Positions 30,001-38,336 of a DNA stretch of 64,000 nt are shown here, piece by piece. Source of the DNA: Semisulcospira habei (taxonomy: Eukaryota; Mollusca; Gastropoda; Semisulcospiridae); NCBI GenBank assembly GCA_036245525.1, contig BTPG01000004.1:227917376-227981375 (forward strand). Reading direction: 5' to 3'. Within the stretch, counting starts at the first letter, position 1. Every line of letters begins with the position of its first letter. The notes beneath the pieces were generated by a model, which was not told the DNA's origin, made no database searches, and saw only the letters and a program-made list of their open reading frames with translations. Position numbers and translations under genes: made by a program.

Positions 30001-33000
30001 CAGGGGTGGGTGTCTCTCAATGGATTCAGATTCTCGCCCTCCAAGACAGTCTGTGTGCATTTTACTAACCAGACGAAATGTTTTCCAGAACCTAGCCTGA
30101 GCATTGCTGGAGTGCCAATTAAGGTGGCCGAAGAGGCAAAGTTTTTGGGGGTCATCTTTGACAAAAGATTGACCTTCTGCAACCATGTTAACTACCTTAG
30201 AACCTCTTGTCGGAAGGCCCTCGACATTCTTCGTGTCGTTGGTCGTACTGACTGGGGTGCAGACCGCATCGTCTTACTTCGACTGTACCGGGCCCTTGTT
30301 CGGTCCAAACTGGATTACGGCTCTGTGGTATATGGCTCGGCTTCCAAGTCTGTTCTGCAGCGTCTGAACACAATTCACCATCAAGGTCTGCGCATATGTC
30401 TGGGAGCCTTCAGGACATCTCCAGTTCCTAGTCTGTATGCAGAGGCAGGGGAGCCTTCTCTCAGGCTCCGCCGCATCCGCCTCATGCTCAGCTACGTTCT
30501 GAAGCTGAAGGCCCATCCAGAAAATCCTGCCTATGATTGTGTTTTTAACCCGTCGTTTGCAGAGATTTACGATGCCCATCCAGGAGCTGTCCGTCCACTT
30601 TCCTTCCGTGTCCGACCTCATCTGCAGGCGGCCGGAGTGGACCTGGACAAAGTTTCGGAATCTCTGCAACACGTCACTCCACCCTGGCTACTACCAGTTC
30701 CTGACATCTTGCTGGACTTGACTGCCCACAAGAAGGATTGTACTCCACCAGCCATATACCAACAGAGCCTCAATGAACTCCTTTCAATTTTTCCTGGCTA
30801 TTGTCGTCTTTATACGGATGGGTCCAAGTCTGAGGATGGAAGAGTGGCAGCGGCTGCAGTGTCCTCTCGCCATCCTAGACGCCCATTTAAGCTCCGTCTC
30901 CCTGACCATTCCTCTGTATTTAGTGCAGAACTGCAGGCCATTCTGCTGGCACTCAAGCATGCCTATCAGTCTCGGGAAAGGAACTTCCTGATTCTGTCTG
31001 ACTCTCTTTCTGCCCTGCAGGCCCTTCAGGGCATGGGAACAGACCATCCACTGCTGGTGCAGATTAGAGAGCTCTACGCGGACTTGATGAAGGAATATTA
31101 TGACATCATTTTTATTTGGGTCCCAGGCCATGTGGGCATCGAAGGCAACAGAATCGCAGATTCTGCTGCCAACAGTGCCCGCAGTGACCCTGTCCCTGAC
31201 ACACAGACTGTCTATAGTGATTTTAAACCTGTGATTAGTGCGTACGTGGCCCGCGAGTGGCAGTTCGAGTGGGACAAAGAGGAAGGGAACAAGCTTCATG
31301 AAGCTCTTCCTAAGTTGTCTGACAGTCTACCTTTCCGCTGCGGCAGCCGCCGTGAGGAGACTGTCCTTGCTCGGCTCCACATCGGGCACACATATGTTAC
31401 GCACTCTTACTTACTTAAACAGGATGAGCGTCCATGGTGTTTTGCCTGTGATGAGCAGTTTTCTGTTCGACACTTTTTGCTGTATTGTGCTGACCTAATT
31501 GACACCAGATATAAACACTTTACAGCAGACTCCTTGAAGGTTTTGTTCCGGGATGTTCCCCCGGACAAAATCTTCAATTTCTTGCGAGCATGCAATATTT
31601 TTAACAAGATTTGAGCATTCATAGACTATGTGAATCTTTTTTATTTGCCCTTTTTGAGAGTCTGTAGACATTTCTTTTAAAGACATGTGCGACATTTTAG
31701 CCTGAGATTTTTAATCTATATTTACATCTTGTCTTAAGACCTTGCTTTTAGTCTGGCTGACCAGATTTTTACCCATCCCGCCGTGAGATGGCCTTAGTCG
31801 CCTGCTCGGCGTTAAACCCATATAACTAACTAACTAACTTGGCCCAAGAGGTTCCCAGCCCATCAGCGCTCTCTGTGCCACTGGTGACAGCATGAATGCT
31901 ACTCCTTCTGTATGGGGGGCATTCTCCTCTTCATGACCTGAATACAGAATCATCTCCCCACTTAACAGCCTTTTCTGGCCAGACTGCGTCCATCTGGCTT
32001 CACTGATACCTAGCAGGGAAAGGTTGTACTTTTGCATTTCCGCTGCTATCTGGGCGGCCTTGCCGCTCTGGTACATGGTCTTGACGTTCCATGTGCCCAT
32101 GGTTGTGTCCCTGGATAGAGAGAGGCGGCTTAATCCTGTGGCTTCCGAAGACTTCCGGCTTTCACCACAGGACGTCATAAGTCTTCTGGTAGAAGAACCT
32201 TCCTCCTCCAGGAAAGGAATTACTGTTAGTCTTTTCGTCGGCGTTTTTGTAGCTATTTCCTTTTTTGCAGGGTGGGGAAGCTACCCCCACGCCCAACCCC
32301 CTTTCTAGGAGGGCCAGGGGTTTTCTGTCAGGGTCACCTTCCCTTAGACCATGTTGGTTCACGGCACCTTATTTCATTCGGTGCACCCCTCTCACGAGGG
32401 ACCCCCTATCCACCACCCAGGGGACGCGCCTCAACGCCATATGGTCCCAGCGCGAGGTTGAACTATTTCAGTCCAACTTATTTCACCCACTGGCGTATCC
32501 CGAGTGACAAGGGTTAAGGGGAAGAGAGACTAGGTGGGTTGGATGGTGCTGCAGCTTTGTTGATGCCGATTACCCAGGGAAGGCAGCCCAAAGCCCTTCT
32601 TATTGGACACTAAGGGGGTAGTCTTCCAAAATTTTAACTCTTTGCCTACTAAGTAACTTTTCTGTTTTACCTAATCTGCCACAAAGTAATTTTGCTGAGA
32701 GTTCATTTCTGGATGCAGTGTGTAACCAAGTAACGGCTTGTGATGACACATTCAGTGCTAAAAATAGCCAAGCACATGCACACTGCAAGCGAACCTCGGC
32801 CAGGGGGATCTCACAGTGGATAGTGTTGTAGGTGTAGTAATCTGGCGGCGGACGAATTCATCATCCATAAGCAAGGAGTTAGTCCCTGCGCTTCCACAAC
32901 ACGCTGAACAAAACTTCAGTGCAAGAGGCATAGATCCTCATCGCGTCATGAGCCCCCGCAATTGCGGGTGCTCATGAGGATCTTTGGCATCTTGCTGACC

Positions 33001-36000
33001 TTCATATTTATGTGAGCGAGACACAGGGTTAGACGTTGATCTGCGATGGTTTTAGAAAAATTGTATCCAGCTGGCTTGCGGTGAGGAGGTGAATGATGTG
33101 AATGTGACATTTCACGATCAGCTCACGATGTGAATACATTTCACGATCAGCTCACGATGTGAATGTGACATTTCACGATCAGCTAACAATGTGAATGTGA
33201 CATTTCACGATCAGCTCACGATGTGAATGTGACATTTCACGATCAGCTCACGATGTGAATACATTTCACGATCAGCTCACGATGTGAATGTGACATTTCA
33301 CGATCAGCTCACGATGTGAATGTGACATTTCACGATCAGCTCACAATGTGAATGTGACATTTCACGATCAGCTCACAATGTGAATGTGACATTTCACGAT
33401 CAGCTCACAATGTGAATGTGACATTTCACGATCAGCTCACAATGTGAATGTGACATTTCACGATCAGCTCACGATGTGAATGTGACATTTCACGATCAGC
33501 TCACGATGTGAATGTGACATTTCACGATCAGCTCACAATGTGAATGTGACATTTCACGATCAGCTCACAATGTGAATGTGACATTTCACGATCAGCTCAC
33601 AATGTGAATGTGACATTTCACGATCAGCTCACGATGTGAATGTGACATTTCACGATCAGCTCACGATGTGAATGTGACATTTCACGATCAGCTCACGATG
33701 TGAATGTGACATTTCACGATCAGCTCACGATGTGAATGTGACATTTCACGATCAGCTCGCGATGTGAATGTGACATTTCACGATCAGCTCACGATGTGAA
33801 TGTGACATTTCACGATCAGCTCACGATGTGAATGTGACATTTCACGATCAGCTCACAATGTGAATGTGACATTTCACGATCAGCTCATAATGTGAATGTG
33901 ACATTTCACGATCAGCTCACAATGTGAATACATTTCACGATCAGCTCACGATGTGAATGTGACATTTCACGATCAGCTAACAATGTGAATGTGACATTTC
34001 ACGATCAGCTCACGATGTGAATGTGACATTTCACGATCAGCTAACAATGTGAATGTGACATTTCATGATCAGCTCACGATGTGAATGTGACATTTCACGA
34101 TCAGCTCACAATGTGAATGTGACATTTCACGATCAGCTCACGATGTGAATGTGACATTTCACGATCAGCTCACGATGTGAATGTGACATTTCACGATCAG
34201 CTCACGATGTGAATGTGACATTTCACGATCAGCTCACGATGTGAATGTGACATTTCACGATCAGCTCACGATGTGAATGTGACATTTCATGATCAGCTCA
34301 CGATGTGAATGTGACATTTCATAATCAACTTATTCTTTCAGAGTCCCACGCAGAAGTGTGCGTGTCTCAGCTGTTGATGGACGCCTGTGTGCTGATGCAA
34401 AATAGCCCGGCCATATTCACATCATCCGCAGCCTGTCTGCATCTGGCTCAAGTCCTTGTGGCCGCATTACAGGTAAGTAGAGATATCCGAACAAAGAGGT
34501 GACTGCCAAGTGTGTATATTGCAGGAAACATCCCAAAAAAGAAGAAGAAAGAAACACACTTAGAACAGTCGCAGCACAGTTTATTAATATTCCTATGATG
34601 AAAAAACCAAAATCCTGCATCATAATTATTGTGAGAATCCTACACCATGTTGTATGTCGGTTGTATTAGCCTTTTTTTTAGCCAATTAGCTAGTTAATAT
34701 TCACCCTCTGGGTGCAGGTAGCAGTTTTAGTCACGATGATTCCTGCAGGAATCATCATGACTAAAACCGCTACCGACACCCAAAGGGTGAATTTCAGAAT
34801 ATTTTCATAGAAATACAAACAGGTACAAAATTTGCTACCTTACTTATCGTTTGCAACATTTTACCCATGACGAGTTTGATGTGGACTGGTCAGTGCTGAT
34901 AAACTTTATGGCTTAAAGCTGTTCTTAATTGAACGAACTTTTGATCGGCAAACCTAGATCGGAGAAGATCGGCGAACTTTTGTTTCTTAATTGAGGTTGA
35001 ACAAACCTAGGCGAACTTCAGCAAACCAGGTTTGCCATGGTTCTCTTTCTTAACTGAAGTGCTTCATTCGGCGGACTTGCTGTCTGTGAAGGTGTTCCAA
35101 ATGGCTGCCGCTTCGCGATTTGAATGATTTTTGTTTTTGTACTCCTTGCAGTAGCGATCCCACAAACAGCGTTGCGCCTCCCACATATCAATAAAAATAG
35201 GTCTTGTTCTTCGCACGAGTGAAATATCGCCATCTGCCATAGTTGTTTGTATCGGTGACTATCTTCTTATCGCCAACGCGGAAGAGGGTTAAAGTTTTGA
35301 CCAATCAGAGAAAAGGTTCGCCTTGGATTGCTCTACATGTCAAGCGATCTTTTTCCGACAGCGAACTATGGTTTGCCGAGGTTCGCGAACTACTTCGAAC
35401 TAGGTTTGCCGTATCTTTAGATCGCCCGAGATCGTGAACTCTAGATCGTCAGAGTTCGCGAACTAAGGTTTGTTTAATTAAAAACGGCCTTTAGATGTGT
35501 TCTGGTCTGTGATTACAGACCTAATGGCTTGGCCGTCGGGTCCAAAGTTGCATACCAGCACGGTGGGTGTGGGTGAATGGACGTCGGTGGTTTCATGTAC
35601 AATGTATTTAGCCCCGATGCACTTAGTGAAATGGCACGCATGCGGCATCACATGTTTGTGCATGCTTTTTAATGAGCCGTTTTGTCAAAATTCATGCTGT
35701 TTTGACCTACTTCTGGTTTTAGACCGTCTATTTCCTTCCATCTGTTTTGTTTCCAGGAACTGTTGACTTCTGTTCCCAGCAGAAGATCAGGAATGCAGTC
35801 GGGGTTGTTTCATCATCAGCAAGTTTTCTCTCACGTCTGCGTCGTCATGTCTGCGGTCCCCGACGTCATGCATGAATCGCTCTTTGTGGTTCTGTTGGAC
35901 CTTGTGAAGAAACTTCAAAACGACGTCGCAGAAAACTTGCCGACAGTTTGTGATGTTGTGAAGCGAGGAATCAGACTTCTGCCGAAGGACACGATGCGAG

Positions 36001-36038
36001 AGACGTCAAAAAGGTTGGGGAGAACCCCAGAAGTGTGA
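14391..36038 (+). CDS. Host gene A, multi-exon, function not recognised
   Basis: Supported exons are 14391-15064, 15762-16782, 17444-17498, 17779-17917, 20250-20369, 21034-21129 (or 21139), 34342-34472 and 35757-36038; 15499-15736 is probable. The junctions 16782/17444, 17498/17779, 17917/20250, 20369/21034 and 34472/35757 keep one reading frame. The stop is TGA 36036-36038. The predicted protein is almost entirely helical with Leu-rich amphipathic stretches. There is an acidic E/R-rich coiled segment near 16690 and no membrane segments or catalytic motifs, which suggests a HEAT/ARM-like scaffold. I could not name the family. The 5' end is not identified. NFKBIL1 lies 1.5 kb beyond on the other strand. 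The exon near 14800 has a 5-base contraction that breaks its frame, and two exon links are unresolved, so this copy may be faulty or the assembly imperfect. Confidence 0.7.
14662..14945. repeat. 57-bp coding tandem repeat
   Basis: About five copies of a 57-bp unit (19 codons) lie within the gene A exon. Units alternate between TGTGCACGG and TCTGCACAG versions. The third is five bases short, which breaks the reading frame. Confidence 0.85.
15335..15495. mobile_element. Palindromic MITE (TTAA type, family 1)
   Basis: Long inverted arms contain GGATCGACCATGATCA and meet near the GGCGCC at 15412. The right end reads aaatgggTTAA. A second, partial arm of the same family lies just upstream at 15250-15305. 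Confidence 0.7.
15499..15736 (+). CDS. Probable gene A exon before an apparent 25-bp intron
   Basis: The frame is open and protein-like (FHKLSEG, GIDSPGLQHLQGLM, NAFGTYDAM). It could start after acag at 15498 or after gccag at 15565. Its end in phase 0 matches the next exon, but only 25 bp (15737-15761, gttgta...tttcag) separate them, too short for a normal animal intron. Neither possible start matches the one-base carry-over of the 14391-15064 exon. Confidence 0.45.
15762..16782 (+). CDS. Gene A large exon, 340 codons
   Basis: It follows tgtgtttcag and ends at the donor gtgagt with one base carried over. It encodes a helical protein: LLWRHFQLAPDWECR, LLTEILIKLLEFARQ, FRNILPCVFVLGIV-like hydrophobic helices, and an acidic linker (VEDVDDDGNSREKG). 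A highly charged segment (EIERREEEEEKRR) then precedes a basic end. It has no internal stops. Confidence 0.8.
16830..16895. mobile_element. Short foldback element (TCATGAGCCCC family)
   Basis: Inverted arms TCATGAGCCCC/GGGGGCTCATGA meet around a short loop, with GCCTCTTGC at the outer right edge. Relatives lie at 32930-32995, 37180-37250 and 38212-38275, and a half-copy at 17300-17340. Confidence 0.6.
16905..17290. repeat. 24-bp minisatellite, about 16 copies
   Basis: The unit is TTGACAATGACAGTCTCTCA plus ttcc, nearly perfect. It begins about 120 bp after a gene A splice donor, in the intron. Because 24 is divisible by three, all six frames stay open here and give spurious repetitive reading frames. 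Confidence 0.95.
17444..17498 (+). CDS. Gene A 55-bp exon
   Basis: It follows ggttttcag and ends at gtaaga. Phases fit both neighbours (one base in, two bases out) and give CLDYGLAKRDLHGWWFSG across the joins. The phase match on both sides is strong support for so small an exon. Confidence 0.75.
17779..17917 (+). CDS. Gene A 139-bp exon
   Basis: It follows a C-rich tract and cccgcag and ends at gtaaca. It encodes FLDLLRGNHQVLHRESDVE, then a helical stretch ending DLTE in phase 0. Confidence 0.75.
18677..18953. mobile_element. Insertion with perfect 85-bp inverted repeat inside the LTR
   Basis: Arms 18715-18799 and 18868-18952 are exact reverse complements, separated by 68 bp. The insert is flanked by a 12-bp direct repeat tagaagattcta (18665-18676 and 18954-18965). 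A relative of one arm with its upstream GTGACTGCCAAG lead lies at 34499-34600. The form resembles a retro-insert with an inverted second half. Confidence 0.75.
18979..18986 (+). promoter_or_regulatory. TATA box of the solo LTR
   Basis: TATATAAG lies about 340 bp from the right end of the LTR, a plausible U3 promoter position. No transcript evidence is available. Confidence 0.5.
19411..19987. repeat. 53-bp minisatellite, about 11 copies
   Basis: The unit contains CTCTCTAGTGGCAGTTGTG and GACACGCTTCGTTCTTC. Copies differ at a few sites (GACACG/CACACG, GTCAT/ACCAT). It lies in the gene A intron before the exon at 20250. Confidence 0.95.
20250..20369 (+). CDS. Gene A 40-codon exon
   Basis: It follows gtgtcacag and ends at gtgact. 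In phase 0 it encodes DKIILKHYQAAEAPFLPLVG and a helical remainder. An upstream acag at 20220 would break the frame, so the second AG is chosen. Confidence 0.65.
20450..20565. mobile_element. Partial family 1 MITE
   Basis: Degenerate arms (GGATCGACCATCAC, GCTTGGCGCC, TACCCTTGAATTACGATGG) lack part of the centre of the right arm. Confidence 0.6.
20618..20825. mobile_element. Full family 1 palindromic MITE with TTAA ends
   Basis: TTAA|CCCATTTAACCCC opens at 20618 and the mirrored end GAATGGG|TTAA closes at 20825. The inner arms GGTCGACCATGAT...GGCGCC form a long hairpin. The TTAA duplication with CCC-type termini is the signature of piggyBac-related elements. Confidence 0.75.
20890..21010. mobile_element. 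Foldback MITE (family 3)
   Basis: The core is GAGGTGATTCCTACAGGAATCACCTC and the copy ends at gaggggTTAA. A run of 17 G lies just upstream at 20861-20877. Confidence 0.65.
21034..21129 (+). CDS. Gene A 32-codon exon
   Basis: It follows catttgcag and ends at gtgagt in phase 0. It encodes DLQQVLRLALHDPLTFVQVA and a short hydrophobic end. The next known exon needs one carried base. An alternative donor ten bases downstream (gtacac, exon end 21139) would supply it; otherwise an exon is missing. Confidence 0.7.
21241..21727 (+). mobile_element. Internally deleted derivative of the zinc-finger LINE
   Basis: The left part matches the 5' leader of the element at 52912-53232. At 21564 it jumps directly to the last 150 bp of that element. 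The join creates an 86-codon frame (21441-21701) that ends in the C-x2-C-x12-H-x4-C finger ([10 protein letters not shown]). An ATT-rich tail follows. It has both ends but no enzyme domains. Confidence 0.75.
22453..23892 (+). CDS. LINE ORF1 (Gag-like, three zinc knuckles)
   Basis: The frame is 479 codons. It has an acidic N-terminus, then an RNA-binding-like region. Three tandem knuckles follow at about residues 197-255: CFKCQKYGHGQKTC, CARCTRPGHSAESC and CVNCQGAHMASDKKC. The Pro/Ser/Ala-rich C-terminal half looks disordered. Such proteins coat LINE RNA in the cytoplasm. The frame is intact with ATG context aatATGG. The ORF2 start lies three bases after its stop, as expected for coupled translation. 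It is intact while its ORF2 is dead, so this copy could only help others. Confidence 0.85.
   Translation: MDKTKKPKLAQKRHIDTDIANDSDSDCEEATPQASAVWPHFLIVHSKVKEKPVTKLHPFLVGETLRSRVGRPDAQRLRSGDLLVECRTRAHSSGLLGLSSIGDTPVEVTPHKTMNSSRGVIKDQALAELSEDELVRNLKSQGVTYVRRFASKRGGGEIRLPTIILTFGTPTPPTTIWGGYYSLRVKKYVPLPLRCFKCQKYGHGQKTCRQAEASCARCTRPGHSAESCTATPLCVNCQGAHMASDKKCPRWISECKIQQVRVEKGLSFLDAKKLVEGPGAAAAAPTSNTSVYTFSAAVAGKRPTKDFSCQTPTSWLGAEPRLISPLESNPPPVVTRSQGTQKADTAGPVVPPSVAPKPQPPPKPVSQSTPKASGSGQPSKAANSSGRNTAQDQKSKKSMGPLCARAQKGNTDVPLQNKYAALEERMEGVEVVVADAAAAPPPSSPKNQRRPGSRPPSVSSTPSKVKEKGGKNSLPPDKT
23895..26202 (+). pseudogene. LINE ORF2 with endonuclease deletion
   Basis: ATG 23895 opens only ten codons, ending at LQWNCR, the usual start of the endonuclease. 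A deletion then jumps, at about 23924, into the RT (WITGHFPPSW) in another frame, with short homology at the join. From 23977 the frame is open for 741 codons: RT with NYRPIAL, DLEKAYDTTW, PQGSILSP and FVDD, then RNase H (YTDGSK, FSAELQAI, SDSLSALQ, WVPGHVGIEGN), and a Cys/His-rich C-terminus (CFACDEQFSVRHFLLYC). RT and RNase H active-site residues are present, but the endonuclease is gone. Confidence 0.85.
26445..29903 (+). pseudogene. Chimeric 1152-codon frame joining two LINE reverse transcriptases
   Basis: The first 480 codons are I-like ORF2: endonuclease C-terminus (GSDHFPVVLS), linker, and RT up to SLFVD. The frame passes without a stop into an inserted RTE-like element: linker, a full RT (DYEKAFDSV, VRQGCLLSP, FADDLALL) and its C-terminal domain (RRWGWIGHSLRK). 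It ends at TAA 29901-29903. The insertion splits the first RT inside its catalytic FVDD box. This is an accident of two insertions, not a natural gene, but the frame is fully open. Upstream of 26445 a 2-bp loss breaks the original frame. Confidence 0.85.
27899..29912 (+). mobile_element. RTE-like LINE with (AAGT)n tail, 5'-truncated
   Basis: It is flanked by a 15-bp target duplication tttgtttgtggacga (27884-27898 and 29913-29927). The insert holds the linker, RT and C-terminal domain but lacks the endonuclease, and ends GTAAGTAAGTAAG. The same family supplies 11680-12308, 31840-32458, 50483-51050 and 52633-52879. Confidence 0.9.
29914..31614 (+). pseudogene. Second half of I-like ORF2 (copy 2)
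   Basis: It resumes in FVDD after the insertion and is open for 566 codons: RT thumb, RNase H (YTDGSK, SDSLSALQ, WVPGHVGIEGN) and the Cys/His end. It is almost identical to copy 1. It is separated from its first half by the RTE-like insert. Confidence 0.9.
31840..32458 (-). mobile_element. 5' end of the RTE-like LINE
   Basis: The minus strand carries the leader, starting at 32458 (CCTCGCGCTGGG). It also carries the start of the endonuclease ([24 protein letters not shown]) and stops abruptly at the I-like tail. The 5' boundary agrees with the deletion derivative ending at 51050. Confidence 0.8.
32459..33087. other. Intronic stretch of gene A with a foldback element
   Basis: No gene is supported. 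Positions 32930-32995 are a TCATGAGCCCC-family foldback (GATCCTCATCGCGTCATGAGCC ... GGGTGCTCATGAGGATC). The rest shows nothing I recognise. Confidence 0.5.
33088..34325. repeat. 32-bp minisatellite, about 39 copies
   Basis: The unit is GTGAATGTGACATTTCACGA followed by tcagctcacgat. A few units are 29 bp (GTGAATACATTTCACG). Variation is mostly CACGAT/CACAAT. The array ends 16 bp before the splice acceptor of the next gene A exon, so the last unit probably supplies part of the branch-point region. Confidence 0.95.
34342..34472 (+). CDS. Gene A 131-bp exon
   Basis: It follows cttattctttcag and ends at gtaagt. With one carried base it encodes SHAEVCVSQLLMDACVLMQ and a hydrophobic helix ending VLVAALQ, in phase 0 with the last exon. 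The acceptor directly follows the 32-bp array. Confidence 0.75.
34690..34795. mobile_element. Foldback MITE (family 3)
   Basis: Near-perfect arms surround GATGATTCCTGCAGGAATCATC, flanked by TTCACCCTCTGGGTG and CACCCAAAGGGTGAA. Confidence 0.7.
34912..35496. mobile_element. MITE of about 585 bp with imperfect terminal inverted repeats
   Basis: The left end TTAAAGCTGTTCTTAATTGAAC is mirrored by the right end GTTTAATTAAAAACGGCCTTTA. The interior is rich in repeated GAACTT, GGTTTGCC and GATCG motifs. It has no coding capacity and lies in the last gene A intron. The superfamily is not assigned. Confidence 0.55.
35757..36038 (+). CDS. Gene A terminal exon
   Basis: It follows tgtttccag and is open for 93 codons to TGA 36036-36038. 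It encodes ELLTSVPSRRSGMQSGLFHH, two helices (HVCVVMSAVPDVMHE, LFVVLLDLVKKLQ) and a basic end. No clear AATAAA is seen within 300 bp. Confidence 0.75.
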   Translation, partial: ELLTSVPSRRSGMQSGLFHHQQVFSHVCVVMSAVPDVMHESLFVVLLDLVKKLQNDVAENLPTVCDVVKRGIRLLPKDTMRETSKRLGRTPEV

Positions 36039-36781
36039 GGGGGTGAAAAGTGTGCATGTGCACTTGCCCAGTCTGTTAATAATCTGGCTCTCCCCTTGAA
36101 TTATCATGGTCGATCCATTTTTTGCTGTAGTGCGTTGGAGGTGAATGGATCAAAGCACGAGGGTTGGACGTTGAACGTGGACATGTTAAACGTGAATTCA
36201 GAGCCAGCATACTGAAATTCAGTTACAGCGGAACCTGTTTGGAGCGACTACCCTTATGAGAGGTCACCTGTCACTAAAGATCGACCATTTAGATGGCTGT
36301 GGTCACCAGAATGATGGTCGTTAATGGCAGGTGACACTGTCCTTCAAGACTCCTCTTGAGAGAGCGGCCGTTGTTCAAGACCACTTTTTTTTCTTGTAAA
36401 CGAAGGAGGTCACTCAAACAGGTTCCACATAAAATATTTTAGGACACGATTGTGGTTGTACAAATTTAAAAGGAAAAAAATGCAGTATCATGATTATCAT
36501 TAAATGTTCATCTTTACTGCGTGTTACGTGATCATTTTTTGTGGAATGTACACTGTATATGGTGGTAACAGAATGTGGATGTATGTGTGCTTGTACGAGA
36601 CTTGTGAAAATGTCAGTGTCGTCCAGTGTCGGTTGCCTATAATCTCTGCTCTGTACCCCACACACACCATCATCTTCAGGCCATAATGTCTCTCTTCTTC
36701 TTCCTGTTGATCATTTGTGCTACCTGCGTCACAACCCCGCACACTTCATCTGTCCTCAGACTGACTGTGCTCCAATATACT
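36039..36781. other. Gene A downstream region
   Basis: It contains a half-copy of the family 1 MITE (about 36070-36155, CCCCTTGAATTATCATGGTCG). The rest is AT-rich sequence without a supported gene. Confidence 0.5.
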
Positions 36782-36849
36782 CACGAGCAAAAGAACTGCG
36801 ACATTTTCGGAACTATGAGTTCCGAAAATGTCGCGTTTCTTTTGCTCGT
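36782..36849. repeat. Near-perfect 68-bp hairpin
   Basis: ACGAGCAAAAGAACTGCGAC is mirrored by GTCGCGTTTCTTTTGCTCGT, and the inner arms ATTTTCGGAACT/AGTTCCGAAAAT close around ATG. It lies between two convergent genes. It is probably a short MITE. Confidence 0.75.
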
Positions 36850-37179
36850 CGGCATGTGAATCCACCTGTGCCATCTGCGTCAAATGCATGCACGCATGGC
36901 AGTCAGTAATGCCTGGGATTTTTGTTGATCACCTATTCTACGTGCTTCATATGCATGCATGCACGTACACTTTATCCATCTTTAGTCAGCAATGTATATG
37001 TTCCTGTATTACCCATAATCACCTGTGCTGTCTGCTTCACATGCATGCACCCACACCTGCAGGCACACGTGAACGCACACATTATCTGTCTTGTAACTAT
37101 TGTCTCTGCTCGTATATTCATCACCTGCAATATTGAACCGTTTCATATAAAACACACACAGCGCCCATCCATCTGTTAG

Positions 37180-37250
37180 TCTGTGCCATCTGCAAGAGAC
37201 GATGATCCTCATGAGCCCCTGCATACGCTGATGAGCATCCATGTCTTTTG
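37180..37250. mobile_element. Foldback element (TCATGAGCCCC family), degenerate
   Basis: It carries GCAAGAGACGATGATCCTCATG on the left and GATGAGCATCCATGTCTTTTGC on the right. Confidence 0.5.
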
Positions 37251-37302
37251 CTGATTGAGATCAGCCTCATTAGCGTGGGAAAGTTGAGGAAAATACGCCA
37301 GG

Positions 37303-37490
37303 TAACCCATTTAGCCCCCACGCAATACAGAAGGAGATGGATCGACCATGATAATTCAAGGGTAGTGGCAGATTAGCTTGGCGCCGTCAGGCACCAAGCT
37401 AATCTGCCACTACCCTTGAATTATCATGGTCGATCCATCTCCTGCAACTGCTACACAGTCATTAGGTGACGCCTCCAAAATGTGGATGTG
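37303..37490. mobile_element. Family 1 palindromic MITE, best-preserved hairpin
   Basis: Arms from GGAGATGGATCGACCATGAT to its complement near 37442 match almost perfectly over more than 50 bp. It starts GTAACCCATTTAGCCCC. It lies within 100 bp of the NFKBIL1 stop codon and may sit in its 3' UTR. Confidence 0.8.
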
Positions 37491-37536
37491 AGATTAACAC
37501 ACACACTTTGCACACATGCACGCCCACCGCACGCTC

Positions 37537-38147
37537 CTATCTGTCTTCAGCCAGCAATGTCTCCGCCCTGTTGTTGATGGCCTGCGAAATCTGCTTCACT
37601 CTCTCCAAAACTTTCTCTCTATCCCCGTCCTCCAGCCTGTCGCAGAATTTCTGCAGGAACTTGTCCGGATGCCATCGGACTTGCTGCTGCCTCACGTACT
37701 TCTTCAACGCCACCTTGCATTTGATTCCCAAATCGTTGAATAAAACGTCCATCACCGACTGCATGCTACCCTGGCTCGGCCATGGTATGTCGCTGAAACC
37801 CAACATCTTTTCGCTGCTTTCAGACAGCACCTTCTGGTAATTCGCTTCATAAGCAGTCCTTCTCGTCTTGAATTGATTTATCTTTTCTCTCTCTTGCTGG
37901 AGTCTGCACGCTTCCTGCATCTTTGCACGAGCACGCTTCAGTTCGTCTTCGTCCAGTGCACTCTTTTTGGCTGACGAGGGGTGCGAGTCTGCTTCGGACG
38001 CGTGTGGCGCGTGTTGTCGCTTTCGTCGCCTGTCGGAGGGTCTGGTGGAGCCGTGATAATTTTGCTGATGGCGGTGACGATCCATCTCTTTCCGCATGCG
38101 ATCTTTCCACTCCTCGCGAGTCTCCCGCTCACGTTCTTGCGTGAAAT
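37537..38147 (-). CDS. NFKBIL1: NF-kappa-B inhibitor-like protein 1, terminal exon
   Basis: The minus-strand exon starts after cttttgcag at 38147 and ends at TAG 37537-37539. After a charged N-terminal part (REEWKDRMRKEMDRH) and a Lys/Arg-rich linker, it encodes a long basic helix (ELKRARAKMQEACRLQQ). The conserved C-terminal module follows: SDIPWPSQGSM, then VRQQQVRWHPDKFLQKF, then EKVLERVKQISQAINNRAE. The RWHPDKF block, resembling a J-domain, is diagnostic of this family as I know it. The vertebrate protein is nuclear and linked to pre-mRNA processing and NF-kB regulation. The upstream ankyrin-repeat exons are not in view. The frame is intact and joins the exon at 38642-38756 in phase. Confidence 0.85.
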
Positions 38148-38211
38148 CTGCAAAAGTGAATTTCAAGTTAACCTCTTGACCGCTGAGAAGACGTGAACAC
38201 GATCCAGCTGC

Positions 38212-38275
38212 AAGACTGAGACATAGATCCTCATGAGCCCCCGCAGCTCATAAGGATCTATGCCTCTTGCTGACA
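38212..38275. mobile_element. Foldback element (TCATGAGCCCC family) in an NFKBIL1 intron
   Basis: ATAGATCCTCATGAGCCC and GCTCATAAGGATCTATGCC form arms around a short CCGCA loop. Confidence 0.65.
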
Positions 38276-38336
38276 CCACAACCTTGAATGATCAGGATGG
38301 CTCTATCTCCTGCTGCAGTGCGTCAGGGCTAAATGG

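Larger units (their letters stand above)
26429..31838 (+). mobile_element. I-like LINE, copy 2 (5'-truncated, interrupted)
   Basis: It begins directly after the (TAAC)n tail of copy 1, inside the endonuclease coding region, and ends in its own (TAAC)n tail at 31813-31838. It is nearly identical to copy 1 where they overlap. An RTE-like LINE occupies 27899-29912. Confidence 0.85.

Noticed and set aside
33088..34325. CRISPR-like array
   Set aside because: Units are contiguous with no variable spacers, in an animal intron. It is a minisatellite.
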